A DNA stretch of 64,000 nt from Micropterix aruncella (Eukaryota; Arthropoda; Insecta; Lepidoptera; Micropterigidae). Both the position numbers and the translations under genes were made by a program. The notes below the pieces were generated by a model that saw nothing but the letters and a program-made list of their open reading frames with translations, was not told the origin of the DNA and searched no databases. This document shows, in pieces, positions 1-10,346 of this stretch (position 1 is the stretch's first letter; each line of letters begins with the position of its first letter). The stretch covers positions 1-64,000 of the forward strand of contig CALYMY010000063.1 of the NCBI GenBank assembly GCA_944548615.1. Direction: 5' to 3'.

Positions 1-912
1 TCGAACCAACTGTCAGATTTGAAAATTCAAATTTCGAACCAACTGTCAGATTTGAAAATTCAGATTTCGAACCAACTGTCAGATTTGAAAATTCAAATTT
101 CGAACCAACTGTCAAATTTGAAAATTCAAATTTCGAACCGACTGTCAGATTTGAAAATTCAAATTTCGAACCAACTGTCAAATTTGAAAATTCAAATTTC
201 GAACCAACTGTCAGATTTGAAAATTCAAATTTCGAACCAACTGTCACATTTGAAAATTCAAATTTCGAACCAACTGTCAGATTTGAAAATTTGAATTTCG
301 AACCAACTGTCAGATTTGAAAATTCAAATTTCGAACCAACTGTCAGATTTGAAAATTCAAATTTCGAACCAACTGTCACATTTGAAAATTGAAATTTCGA
401 ACCAACTGTCAGATTTGAAAATTCAAATTTCGAACCAACTGTCAGATTTGAAAATTTGAATTTCGAACCAACTGTCAGATTTGAAAATTCAAATTTCGAA
501 CCAACTGTCAAATTTGAAAATTCAAATTTCGAACCAACTGTCAGATTTGAAAATTGAAATTTCGAACCGACTGTCAGATTTGAAAATTCAAATTTCGAAC
601 CAACTGTCAGATTTGAAAATTCAAATTTCGAACCAACTGTCAGATTTGAAAATTCAAATTTCGAACCAACTGTCACATTTGAAAATTCAAATTTCGAACC
701 AACTGTCAGATTTGAAAATTTGAATTTCGAACCAACTGTCAAATTTGAAAATTCAAATTTCGAACCAACTGTCAGATTTGAAAATTCAAATTTCGAACCA
801 ACTGTCAAATTTGAAAATTCAAATTTCGAACCAACTGTCAGATTTGAAAATTCAAATTTCGAACCAACTGTCAAATTTGAAAATTCAAATTTCGAACCAA
901 CTGTCAGATTTG
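1..912 (+). repeat. A satellite, 33-bp tandem array (plus)
   Basis: About 27.6 head-to-tail copies of a 33-bp unit, cut by the window start. The unit contains CCAACTGTCAGATTTGAAAA followed by TTCAAATTTCGAA. One position varies as TCAGATTT, TCAAATTT or TCACATTT. Each unit holds the near-palindrome ATTTGAA-AA-TTCAAAT and the palindrome TTCGAA. Three units (near 290, 455 and 719; spacings 165 and 264 bp, multiples of 33) carry TTTGAA in place of TTCAAA. Because 33 is divisible by 3 and the unit lacks stops in several frames, long open frames exist on both strands; they are not genes. Confidence 0.97.
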
Positions 913-978
913 TTCGAAATTTGAATTTTCAAATCTGACAGTTGGTTCGAAATTCGAATTTTCAAATTTGACAGTTGG
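913..978 (-). repeat. A satellite stub, two inverted 33-bp units
   Basis: Exactly two A units in reverse orientation directly follow the plus array. The flip joins CAGATTTG to TTCGAAATTTG. The stub ends at CAGTTGG, where spacer D starts. This short-stub flip type recurs at 6186, 7866, 9276, 12411 and 15701, always followed by D. Confidence 0.95.
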
Positions 979-1127
979 CGTGCGAATGCATGCCGTCGCA
1001 GTTGCGACGGCTGTTATATTGAAAGCAGCGCCAATGCTTATGGCAGTGGCGCACTAAGTATTAACATTTAGATTAATTAACAGTGCTATTACTACGTAAC
1101 AGAGACGTATCAGACGACGTACGTAAC
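979..1127. repeat. Spacer D, copy 1 (149 bp, GC-rich hairpins)
   Basis: Non-tandem segment between an inverted A stub and a B array; six near-identical copies in the window. It holds a perfect hairpin at 992-1011 (arms GCCGTCGCA/TGCGACGGC, 2-nt loop), a second inverted pair GCGCCA/TGGCGC at 1028-1033 and 1047-1052, and a 16-bp direct repeat TACGTAACAGAGACGT at 1093-1108 and 1120-1135. The second direct-repeat copy runs into the B unit at AGAGACGTGAAAT. No coding signal is seen. Origin unknown; it could be a junction relic of an older insertion. Confidence 0.9.
992..1011. other. Perfect 9-bp-arm hairpin in spacer D
   Basis: Arms GCCGTCGCA and TGCGACGGC around a GT loop, in otherwise AT-rich sequence. 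Conserved at 6265-6284, 7945-7964, 9355-9374, 12490-12509 and 15780-15799. No T-run follows, so it does not look like a bacterial-type terminator. Confidence 0.85.
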
Positions 1128-1809
1128 AGAGACGTGAAATTTCATATAGGCATTCTATTATGATGGCAATTACTAAGTTCCACCATGACATGGCTTCTGC
1201 ACCCAGGGTTGGCTCCCGACGAGGGAACTCCTCAACGGTCAACCGTAGAGACGTGAAATTTTGTATAGGCATTCCATAATGATGGCAATTATTAAGTTCC
1301 ACCATGACATGGCTGCTGAACCCAGGGTTGGCTCCCGACGAGGGAACTCCTCAACGGTCAACCGTAGAGACGTGAAATTTGGTATAGGCATTCCATTATG
1401 ATGGCAATTACTAAGTTCCACCATGACATGGCTGCTGCACCCAGGGTTGGCTCCCGACGAGGGAACTCCTCAACGGTCAACCGAAGAGACGTGAAATTTG
1501 GTATAGGCATTCCATTATGATGGCAATTACTAAGTTCTACCATAACATGGCTGCTGCACCCAGGGTTGGCTCCCGACGAGGGAACTCCTCAACGGTCAAC
1601 CGTAGAGACGTGAAATTTGGTATAGGCGTTCCATTATGATGGCATTTACTAAGTTCCACCATGATATGGCTGCTGCACCCAGGGTTGGCTCCCGACGAGG
1701 GAACTCCTCAACGGTCAACCGTAGAGACGTGAAATTTGGTATAGGCGTTCCATTATGATGGCAATTACTAAGTTCCACCACGATATGGCTGCTGCACCCA
1801 GGGTTGGCT
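1128..1809 (+). repeat. B satellite, 119-bp tandem array (plus)
   Basis: About 5.7 copies of the 119-bp B unit. Landmarks in order: GTAGAGACGTGAAATTTGG, TATAGGCATTCCATTATGAT, GGCAATTACTAAGTTCCACC, ATGACATGGCTGCTGCACCC, AGGGTTGGCTCCCGACGAGG, GAACTCCTCAACGGTCAACC. 119 is not divisible by 3, so each repeat shifts frame and open frames end at about 61 residues; this is not coding. The first unit here is the most diverged (TTTCATATAGGCATTCTATT). Confidence 0.97.
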
Positions 1810-1814
1810 ATACC

Positions 1815-1828
1815 AATTATATATAATT
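1815..1828. repeat. B-array orientation switch, palindrome 1
   Basis: AATTATATATAATT, a perfect 14-bp palindrome between plus and minus B arrays. This copy is flanked in reverse order (GGCTATACC before it, AATAATGGAATG after it) compared with the other seven palindromic switches, so the junction itself is inverted here. Confidence 0.92.
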
Positions 1829-2094
1829 AATAATGGAATGTCTATACCAAATTTCACGTCTCTACGGTTGACCATTGAGGAGTTCCCTCGTCTGGAGGCA
1901 ACCCTGGGTGCAGCAGCCATGTCATGGTGGAACTTAGTAATTGCCATCATAATGGAATGCCTATACCAAATTTCACGTCTCTACGGTTGACCGTTGAGGA
2001 ATTCCCTCGTCGGGAGCCAACCCTGGGTGCAGCAGCCATGTCATGGTGGAACTTAGTAATTGCCATCATAATGGAATGCCTATACCAAATTTCA
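1829..2094 (-). repeat. B satellite array (minus)
   Basis: About 2.2 reverse-oriented B units. The array stops within a unit at CCAAATTTCA, then an 8-bp linker CCAAATGT leads into the next A array. Confidence 0.95.
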
Positions 2095-2102
2095 CCAAAT
2101 GT

Positions 2103-2557
2103 AAAATTTGAAAATTCAAATTTCGAACCGACTGTCAGATTTGAAAATTCAAATTTCGAACCAACTGTCACATTTGAAAATTCAAATTTCGAACCAACTG
2201 TCAGATTTGAAAATTCAAATTTCGAACCAACTGTCACATTTGAAAATTCAAATTTCGAACCGACTGTCAGATTTGAAAATTCAAATTTCGAACCAACTGT
2301 CAAATTTGAAAATTCAAATTTCGAACCAACTGTCAGATTTGAAAATTCAAATTTCGAACCAACTGTCAAATTTGAAAATTCAAATTTCGAACCGACTGTC
2401 AGATTTGAAAATTCAAATTTCGAACCAACTGTCAAATTTCAAAATTCAAATTTCGAACCAACTGTCAGATTTGAAAATTCAAATTTCGAACCAACTGTCA
2501 AATTTGAAAATTCAAATTTCGAACCAACTGTCAGATTTGAAAATTCAAATTTCGAAC
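2103..2557 (+). repeat. A satellite array (plus)
   Basis: About 13.8 A units with near-regular alternation of TCAGATTT and TCAAATTT/TCACATTT units, implying a 66-bp dimeric order. The array ends at TTCGAAC, where orientation flips. Confidence 0.96.
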
Positions 2558-2928
2558 AAATCTGACAGTTGGTTCGAAATTTGAATTTTGAAATTTGACA
2601 GTTGGTTTGAAATTTGAATTTTCAAATCTGACAGTTGGTTCGAAATTTGAATTTTCAAATTTGACAGTTGGTTCGAAATTTGAATTTTCAAATCTGACAG
2701 TTGGTTCGAAATTTGAATTTTCAAATTTGACAGTTGGATCGAAATTCGAATTTTCAAATCTGACAGTTGGTTTCGAAATTTGAATTTTCAAATTTGACAG
2801 TTGGTTCGAAATTTGAATTTTCAAATTTGACAGTTGGATCGAAATTCGAATTTTCAAATCTGACAGTTGGTTCGAAATTTGAATTTTCAAATCTGACAGT
2901 CGGTTAGAAATTTGAATTTTCAAATTTT
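2558..2928 (-). repeat. A satellite array (minus), long-arm flip
   Basis: About 11 reverse A units starting AAATCTGACAGTTGG directly after the plus array, so 2103-2928 forms a large inverted repeat. This flip type (also at 4334, 10769 and 14026) has long arms and no spacer D. The array passes through ACATTTGG into a plus B array. Confidence 0.95.
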
Positions 2929-2936
2929 ACATTTGG

Positions 2937-3440
2937 TGAAATTTGGTATAGGCATTCCATTATGATGGAAATTACTAAGTTCCACCATGACATGGCTGCT
3001 GCAATCAGGGTTGGCTCCCGACGAGGGAACTCCTCAACGGTCAACCGTAGAGACGTGAAATTTGGTATAGGCATTCCATTATGATGGCAATTACTAAGTT
3101 CCATCATGACATGGCTGCTGCACCCAGGGTTGGCTCCCGACGAGGGAACTCCTCAACGGTCAACCGCAGAGACGTGAAATTTAGTATAGGCATTCCATTA
3201 TGATGGCAATTACTAAGTTCCACCATGACATGGCTGCTGCACCCAGGGTTGGCTCCCGACGAGGGAATTCCTCAACGGTCAACCGTAGAGACGTGAAATT
3301 TGGTATAGGCATTCCATTATGATGGCAATTACTAAGTTCCACCATGACATGGCTGCTGCACCCAGGGTTGCCTCCAGACAAGGGAACTCCTCAATGGTCA
3401 ACCGTAGAGACGTGAAATTTGGTATAGACATTCCATTATT
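2937..3440 (+). repeat. B satellite array (plus)
   Basis: About 4.2 B units. The first carries GCAATCAGGG instead of GCACCCAGGG. The last is a diverged variant with GTTGCCTCCAGAC and TATAGACATTCC next to the orientation switch; this variant recurs at most later switches. Confidence 0.95.
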
Positions 3441-3454
3441 AATTATATATAATT
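3441..3454. repeat. B-array orientation switch, palindrome 2
   Basis: AATTATATATAATT. The right flank reads GGCCATATCATGG; the same junction at 5233 has 24 more bases (GGTATAGCCAACCC...), so this copy carries a deletion. Confidence 0.92.
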
Positions 3455-3872
3455 GGCCATATCATGGTGGAACTTAGTAATTGCCATCATAATGGAATGC
3501 CTATACCAAATTTCACGTCTCTACGGGTAACCGTTGAGGAGTTCCCTCGTCGGGAGCCGACCCTGGGTGCAGCAGCCATGTCATGGTGGAACTTAGTAAT
3601 TGCCATCATAATGGAATGCCTATACCAAATTTCACGTCTCTGCGGTTGACCGTTGAGGAGTTCCCTCGTCGGGAGCCAACCCTGGCTGCAGCAGCCATGT
3701 CATGGTGGAACTTAGTAATTGCCATCATAATGGAATGCCTATACCAAATTTCACGTCTCTACGGTTGACCGTTGAGGAGTTCCCTCGTCGGGAGCCAACC
3801 CTGGGTGCAGCAGCCATGTCATGGTGGAACTTAGTAATTGCCATCATAATGGAATGCCTATACCAAATTTCA
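3455..3872 (-). repeat. B satellite array (minus)
   Basis: About 3.5 reverse B units with an ordered set of variants (CTACGGGTAACC, then CTGCGGTTGACC, then CTACGGTTGACC). The same order recurs at 5233, 8354, 11534 and 14791, marking these arrays as copies of one another. Confidence 0.95.
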
Positions 3873-3880
3873 CCAAATGT

Positions 3881-4334
3881 AAAATTTGAAAATTCAAATT
3901 TCGAACCGACTGTCAGATTTGAAAATTCAAATTTCGAACCAACTGTCAAATTTGAAAATTCAAATTTCGAACCAACTGTCAGATTTGAAAATTCAAATTT
4001 CGAACCAACTGTCACATTGAAAATTCAAATTTCGAACCGACTGTCAGATTTGAAAATTCAAATTTCGAACCAACTGTCAAATTTGAAAATTCAAATTTCG
4101 AACCAACTGTCAGATTTGAAAATTCAAATTTCGAACCAACTGTCAAATTTGAAAATTCAAATTTCGAACCGACTGTCAGATTTGAAAATTCAAATTTCGA
4201 ACCAACTGTCAAATTTCAAAATTCAAATTTCGAACCAACTGTCAGATTTGAAAATTCAAATTACGAACCAACTGTCAAATTTGAAAATTCAAATTTCGAA
4301 CCAACTGTCAGATTTGAAAATTCAAATTTCGAAC
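3881..4334 (+). repeat. A satellite array (plus)
   Basis: About 13.8 A units. One unit near 4015 reads GTCACATTGAAAATT and is one T short, which shifts the incidental reading frame. One unit near 4260 has TTACGAACC. Confidence 0.96.
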
Positions 4335-4705
4335 AAATCTGACAGTTGGTTCGAAATTTGAATTTTGAAATTTGACAGTTGGTTTGAAATTTGAATTTTC
4401 AAATCTGACAGTTGGTTCGAAATTTGAATTTTCAAATTTGACAGTTGGTTCGAAATTTGAATTTTCAAATCTGACAGTTGGTTCGAAATTTGAATTTTCA
4501 AATTTGACAGTTGGATCGAAATTCGAATTTTCAAATCTGACAGTTGGTTTCGAAATTTGAATTTTCAAATCTGACAGTTGGTTCGAAATTTGAATTTTCA
4601 AATTTGACAGTTGGATCGAAATTCGAATTTTCAAATCTGACAGTTGGTTCGAAATTTGAATTTTCAAATCTGACAGTCGGTTAGAAATTTGAATTTTCAA
4701 ATTTT
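4335..4705 (-). repeat. A satellite array (minus), long-arm flip
   Basis: About 11 reverse A units. Together with 3881-4334 this is an inverted repeat closely matching 2103-2928; the minus arms are offset by 1,777 bp. Confidence 0.95.
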
Positions 4706-4713
4706 ACATTTGG

Positions 4714-5218
4714 TGAAATTTGGTATAGGCATTCCATTATGATGGAAATTACTAAGTTCCACCATGACATGGCTGCTGCAATCAGGGTTGGCTCCCGACG
4801 AGGGGAACTCCTCAACGGTCAACCGTAGAGACGTGAAATTTGGTATAGGCATTCCATTATGATGGCAATTACTAAGTTCCATCATGACATGGCTGCTGCA
4901 CCCAGGGTTGGCTCCCGACGAGGGAACTCCTCAACGGTCAACCGCAGAGACGTGAAATTTAGTATAGGCATTCCATTATGATGGCAATTACTAAGTTCCA
5001 CCATGACATGGCTGCTGCACCCAGGGTTGGCTCCCGACGAGGGAATTCCTCAACGGTCAACCGTAGAGACGTGAAATTTGGTATAGGCATTCCATTATGA
5101 TGGCAATTACTAAGTTCCACCATGACATGGCTGCTGCACCCAGGGTTGCCTCCAGACGAGGGAACTCCTCAATGGTCAACCGTAGAGACGTGAAATTTGG
5201 TATAGACATTCCATTATT
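4714..5218 (+). repeat. B satellite array (plus)
   Basis: About 4.2 B units with the same variant order as 2937-3440. It has one extra G in GACGAGGGGAAC near 4803. Confidence 0.95.
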
Positions 5219-5232
5219 AATTATATATAATT
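5219..5232. repeat. B-array orientation switch, palindrome 3
   Basis: AATTATATATAATT, flanked by TTCCATTATT on the left and GGTATAGCCAACCC on the right: the standard form of the junction. Confidence 0.92.
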
Positions 5233-5674
5233 GGTATAGCCAACCCTGGGTGCAGCAGCCATATCATGATGGAACTTAGTAATTGCCATCATAATGGAAT
5301 GCCTATACCAAATTTCACGTCTCTACGGGTAACCGTTGAGGAGTTCCCTCGTCGGGAGCCGACCCTGGGTGCAGCAGCCATGTCATGGTGGAACTTAGTA
5401 ATTGCCATCATAATGGAATGCCTATACCAAATTTCACGTCTCTGCGGTTGACCGTTGAGGAGTTCCCTCGTCGGGAGCCAACCCTGGCTGCAGCAGCCAT
5501 GTCATGGTGGAACTTAGTAATTGCCATCATAATGGAATGCCTATACCAAATTTCACGTCTCTACGGTTGACCGTTGAGGAGTTCCCTCGTCGGGAGCCAA
5601 CCCTGGGTGCAGCAGCCATGTCATGGTGGAACTTAGTAATTGCCATCATAATGGAATGCCTATACCAAATTTCA
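5233..5674 (-). repeat. B satellite array (minus)
   Basis: About 3.7 reverse B units, with the same ordered variants as 3455-3872. Confidence 0.95.
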
Positions 5675-5682
5675 CCAAATGT

Positions 5683-6185
5683 AAAATTTGAAAATTCAAA
5701 TTTCGAACCGACTGTCAGATTTGAAAATTCAAATTTCGAACCAACTGTCAAATTTGAAAATTCAAATTTCGAACCAACTGTCAGATTTGAAAATTCAAAT
5801 TTCGAACCAACTGTCACATTTGAAAATTCAAATTTCGAACCGACTGTCAGATTTGAAAATTCAAATTTCGAACCAACAGTCAAATTTGAAAATTCAAATT
5901 TCGAACCAACTGTCAGATTTGAAAATTCAAATTTCGAACCAACTGTCAAATATGAAAATTTAAATTTCGAACCAACTGTCAGATTTGAAAATTTGAATTT
6001 CGAACCAACTGTCAAATTTGAAAATTCAAATTTCGAGACAACTGTCAGATTTGAAAATTCAAATTTCGAACCAACTGTCAAATTTGAAAATTCAAATTTC
6101 GAACCAACTGTCAGATTTGAAAATTCAAATTTCGAACCAACTGTCAAATTTGAAAATTCAAATTTCGAACCAACTGTCAGATTTG
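5683..6185 (+). repeat. A satellite array (plus)
   Basis: About 15 A units. A diagnostic run TCAAATATGAAAATTTAAATT followed by a TTTGAA-variant unit (near 5945-6000) recurs at about 9035, 12170 and 15465. Confidence 0.96.
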
Positions 6186-6251
6186 TTCGAAATTTGAATT
6201 TTCAAATCTGACAGTTGGTTCGAAATTCGAATTTTCAAATTTGACAGTTGG
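6186..6251 (-). repeat. A satellite stub, two inverted units
   Basis: Second copy of the short-stub flip; identical in form to 913-978. Confidence 0.94.
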
Positions 6252-6400
6252 CGTGCGAATGCATGCCGTCGCAGTTGCGACGGCTGTTATATTGAAAGCA
6301 GCGCCAATGCTTATGGCAGTGGCGCACTAAGTATTAACATTTAGATTAATTAACAGTGCTATTACTACGTAACAGAGACGTATCAGACGACGTACGTAAC
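6252..6400. repeat. Spacer D, copy 2
   Basis: Matches 979-1127 with hairpin at 6265-6284. It sits 5,273 bp from copy 1. Confidence 0.9.
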
Positions 6401-7030
6401 AGAGACGTGAAATTTCATATAGGCATTCTATTATGATGGCAATTACTAAGTTCCACCATGACATGGCTTCTGCACCCAGGGTTGGCTCCCGACGAGGGAA
6501 CTCCTCAACGGTCAACCGTAGAGACGTGAAATTTTGTATAGGCATTCCATAATGATGGCAATTATTAAGTTCCACCATGACATGGCTGCTGCACCCAGGG
6601 TTGGCTCCCGACGAGGGAACTCCTCAACGGTCAACCGTAGAGACGTGAAATTTGGTATAGGCATTCCATTATGATGGCAATTACTAAGTTCCACCATGAC
6701 ATGGCTGCTGCACCCAGGGTTGGCTCCCGACGAGGGAACTCCTCAACGGTCAACCGAAGAGACGTGAAATTTGGTATAGGCATTCCATTATGATGGCAAT
6801 TACTAAGTTCTACCATAACATGGCTGCTGCACCCAGGGTTGGCTCCCGACGAGGGAACTCCTCAACGGTCAACCGTAGAGACGTGAAATTTGGTATAGGC
6901 GTTCCATTATGATGGCAATTACTAAGTTCCACCATGACATGGCTGCTGCACCCAGGGTTGCCTCCAGACGAGGGAACTCCTCAATGGTCAACCGTAGAGA
7001 CGTGAAATTTGGTATAGACATTCCATTATT
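6401..7030 (+). repeat. B satellite array (plus)
   Basis: About 5.3 B units, ending in the diverged GTTGCCTCCAGAC / TATAGACATT variant before the switch. Confidence 0.95.
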
Positions 7031-7044
7031 AATTATATATAATT
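7031..7044. repeat. B-array orientation switch, palindrome 4
   Basis: AATTATATATAATT with the standard flanks. Confidence 0.92.
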
Positions 7045-7486
7045 GGTATAGCCAACCCTGGGTGCAGCAGCCATATCGTGGTGGAACTTAGTAATTGCCA
7101 TCATAATGGAACGCCTATACCAAATTTCACGTCTCTACGGTTGACCGTTGAGGAGTTCCCTCGTCGGGAGCCAACCCTGGGTGCAGCAGCCATGTCATGG
7201 TGGAACTTAGTAATTGCCATCATAATGGAATGCCTATACCAAATTTCACGTCTCTGCGGTTGACCGTTGAGGAGTTCCCTCGTCGGGAGCCAACCCTGGC
7301 TGCAGCAGCCATGTCATGGTGGAACTTAGTAATTGCCATCATAATGGAATGCCTATACCAAATTTCACGTCTCTACGGTTGACCGTTGAGGAGTTCCCTC
7401 GTCGGGAGCCAACCCTGGGTGCAGCAGCCATGTCATGGTGGAACTTAGTAATTGCCATCATAATGGAATGCCTATACCAAATTTCA
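7045..7486 (-). repeat. B satellite array (minus)
   Basis: About 3.7 reverse B units; the first carries AATGGAACGCC, a variant shared with 10135 and 13389. Confidence 0.95.
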
Positions 7487-7494
7487 CCAAATGT

Positions 7495-7865
7495 AAAATT
7501 TGAAAATTCAAATTTCGAACCGACTGTCAGATTTGAAAATTCAAATTTCGAACCAACTGTCAAATTTGAAAATTCAAATTTCGAACCAACTGTCAGATTT
7601 GAAAATTCAAATTTCGAACCAACTGTCACATTTGAAAATTCAAATTTCGAACCGACTGTCAGATTTGAAAATTCAAATTTCGAACCAACTGTCAAATTTG
7701 AAAATTCAAATTTCGAACCAACTGTCAGATTTGAAAATTCAAATTTCGAACCAACTGTCAAATTTGAAAATTCAAATTTCGAACCGACTGTCAGATTTGA
7801 AAATTCAAATTTCGAACCAACTGTCAAATTTCAAAATTCAAATTTCGAACCAACTGTCAGATTTG
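7495..7865 (+). repeat. A satellite array (plus)
   Basis: About 11 A units in clear G/A alternation. Confidence 0.96.
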
Positions 7866-7931
7866 TTCGAAATTTGAATTTTCAAATCTGACAGTTGGTT
7901 CGAAATTCGAATTTTCAAATTTGACAGTTGG
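7866..7931 (-). repeat. A satellite stub, two inverted units
   Basis: Third short-stub flip. Confidence 0.94.
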
Positions 7932-8080
7932 CGTGCGAATGCATGCCGTCGCAGTTGCGACGGCTGTTATATTGAAAGCAGCGCCAATGCTTATGGCAGT
8001 GGCGCACTAAGTATTAACATTTAGATTAATTAACAGTGCTATTACTACGTAACAGAGACGTATCAGACGACGTACGTAAC
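7932..8080. repeat. Spacer D, copy 3
   Basis: Same organisation as copy 1; hairpin at 7945-7964. Confidence 0.9.
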
Positions 8081-8353
8081 AGAGACGTGAAATTTCATAT
8101 AGGCATTCTATTATGATGGCAATTACTAAGTTCCACCATGACATGGCTTCTGCACCCAGGGTTGGCTCCCGACGAGGGAACTCCTCAACGGTCAACCGTA
8201 GAGACGTGAAATTTTGTATAGGCATTCCATAATGATGGCAATTATTAAGTTCCACCATGACATGGCTGCTGCACCCAGGGTTGGCTCCCGACGAGGGAAC
8301 TCCTCAACGGTCAACCGAAGAGACGTGAAATTTGGTATAGGCATTCCATTATG
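8081..8353 (+). repeat. B satellite array (plus), truncated
   Basis: Only about 2.3 B units, the shortest plus B array of region 1. It stops inside a unit at CATTCCATTATG and joins a minus B array directly. Confidence 0.95.
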
Positions 8354-8764
8354 TCATGGTGGAACTTAGTAATTGCCATCATAATGGAATGCCTATACCA
8401 AATTTCACGTCTCTACGGGTAACCGTTGAGGAGTTCCCTCGTCGGGAGCCGACCCTGGGTGCAGCAGCCATGTCATGGTGGAACTTAGTAATTGCCATCA
8501 TAATGGAATGCCTATACCAAATTTCACGTCTCTGCGGTTGACCGTTGAGGAGTTCCCTCGTCGGGAGCCAACCCTGGCTGCAGCAGCCATGTCATGGTGG
8601 AACTTAGTAATTGCCATCATAATGGAATGCCTATACCAAATTTCACGTCTCTACGGTTGACCGTTGAGGAGTTCCCTCGTCGGGAGCCAACCCTGGGTGC
8701 AGCAGCCATGTCATGGTGGAACTTAGTAATTGCCATCATAATGGAATGCCTATACCAAATTTCA
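8354..8764 (-). repeat. B satellite array (minus), direct flip
   Basis: About 3.5 reverse B units starting TCATGGTGGAAC immediately at the flip. This is the only B switch without the AATTATATATAATT palindrome. Confidence 0.95.
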
Positions 8765-8772
8765 CCAAATGT

Positions 8773-9275
8773 AAAATTTGAAAATTCAAATTTCGAACCG
8801 ACTGTCAGATTTGAAAATTCAAATTTCGAACCAACTGTCAAATTTGAAAATTCAAATTTCGAACCAACTGTCAGATTTGAAAATTCAAATTTCGAACCAA
8901 CTGTCACATTTGAAAATTCAAATTTCGAACCGACTGTCAGATTTGAAAATTCAAATTTCGAACCAACAGTCAAATTTGAAAATTCAAATTTCGAACCAAC
9001 TGTCAGATTTGAAAATTCAAATTTCGAACCAACTGTCAAATATGAAAATTTAAATTTCGAACCAACTGTCAGATTTGAAAATTTGAATTTCGAACCAACT
9101 GTCAAATTTGAAAATTCAAATTTCGAAACAACTGTCAGATTTGAAAATTCAAATTTCGAACCAACTGTCAAATTTGAAAATTCAAATTTCGAACCAACTG
9201 TCAGATTTGAAAATTCAAATTTCGAACCAACTGTCAAATTTGAAAATTCAAATTTCGAACCAACTGTCAGATTTG
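8773..9275 (+). repeat. A satellite array (plus)
   Basis: About 15 A units, nearly identical to 5683-6185 at a constant 3,090-bp offset. One visible difference is TTCGAGACAACTG at about 6033 versus TTCGAAACAACTG here. Confidence 0.96.
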
Positions 9276-9341
9276 TTCGAAATTTGAATTTTCAAATCTG
9301 ACAGTTGGTTCGAAATTCGAATTTTCAAATTTGACAGTTGG
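9276..9341 (-). repeat. A satellite stub, two inverted units
   Basis: Fourth short-stub flip. Confidence 0.94.
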
Positions 9342-9490
9342 CGTGCGAATGCATGCCGTCGCAGTTGCGACGGCTGTTATATTGAAAGCAGCGCCAATGC
9401 TTATGGCAGTGGCGCACTAAGTATTAACATTTAGATTAATTAACAGTGCTATTACTACGTAACAGAGACGTATCAGACGACGTACGTAAC
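9342..9490. repeat. Spacer D, copy 4
   Basis: Same organisation as copy 1; hairpin at 9355-9374. Confidence 0.9.
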
Positions 9491-10120
9491 AGAGACGTGA
9501 AATTTCATATAGGCATTCTATTATGATGGCAATTACTAAGTTCCACCATGACATGGCTTCTGCACCCAGGGTTGGCTCCCGACGAGGGAACTCCTCAACG
9601 GTCAACCGTAGAGACGTGAAATTTTGTATAGGCATTCCATAATGATGGCAATTATTAAGTTCCACCATGACATGGCTGCTGCACCCAGGGTTGGCTCCCG
9701 ACGAGGGAACTCCTCAACGGTCAACCGTAGAGACGTGAAATTTGGTATAGGCATTCCATTATGATGGCAATTACTAAGTTCCACCATGACATGGCTGCTG
9801 CACCCAGGGTTGGCTCCCGACGAGGGAACTCCTCAACGGTCAACCGAAGAGACGTGAAATTTGGTATAGGCATTCCATTATGATGGCAATTACTAAGTTC
9901 TACCATAACATGGCTGCTGCACCCAGGGTTGGCTCCCGACGAGGGAACTCCTCAACGGTCAACCGTAGAGACGTGAAATTTGGTATAGGCGTTCCATTAT
10001 GATGGCAATTACTAAGTTCCACCATGACATGGCTGCTGCACCCAGGGTTGCCTCCAGACGAGGGAACTCCTCAATGGTCAACCGTAGAGACGTGAAATTT
10101 GGTATAGACATTCCATTATT
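9491..10120 (+). repeat. B satellite array (plus)
   Basis: About 5.3 B units, matching 6401-7030 at a 3,090-bp offset. Confidence 0.95.
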
Positions 10121-10134
10121 AATTATATATAATT
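10121..10134. repeat. B-array orientation switch, palindrome 5
   Basis: AATTATATATAATT with the standard flanks. Confidence 0.92.
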
Positions 10135-10338
10135 GGTATAGCCAACCCTGGGTGCAGCAGCCATATCGTGGTGGAACTTAGTAATTGCCATCATAATGGA
10201 ACGCCTATACCAAATTTCACGTCTCTACGGTTGACCGTTGAGGAGTTCCCTCGTCGGGAGCCAACCCTGGGTGCAGCAGCCATGTCATGGTGGAACTTAG
10301 TAATTGCCATCATAATGGAATGCCTATACCAAATTTCA
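10135..10338 (-). repeat. B satellite array (minus), short
   Basis: About 1.7 reverse B units, then a variant linker CCACATGT (C in place of A) into the A array. Confidence 0.95.
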
Positions 10339-10346
10339 CCACATGT

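Noticed and set aside
1..912. CRISPR-like array of about 33-bp repeats
   Set aside because: Repeats are directly abutting with no unique spacers, and the unit itself varies; this is a tandem satellite.
1924..2565. Long open frame (213 residues) with 11-residue repeats, and overlapping frames on the other strand
   Set aside because: It is a stop-free passage through 33-bp A units fused to B. Similar long frames exist on both strands of the same DNA, there is no start context, and frames break wherever a unit changes by one base.
2558..2928. Pol III B-box-like GGTTCGA in every minus A unit
   Set aside because: Only the core GGTTCGA matches; the TCC end is absent, there is no A box at a suitable distance, and no T-run terminator follows.
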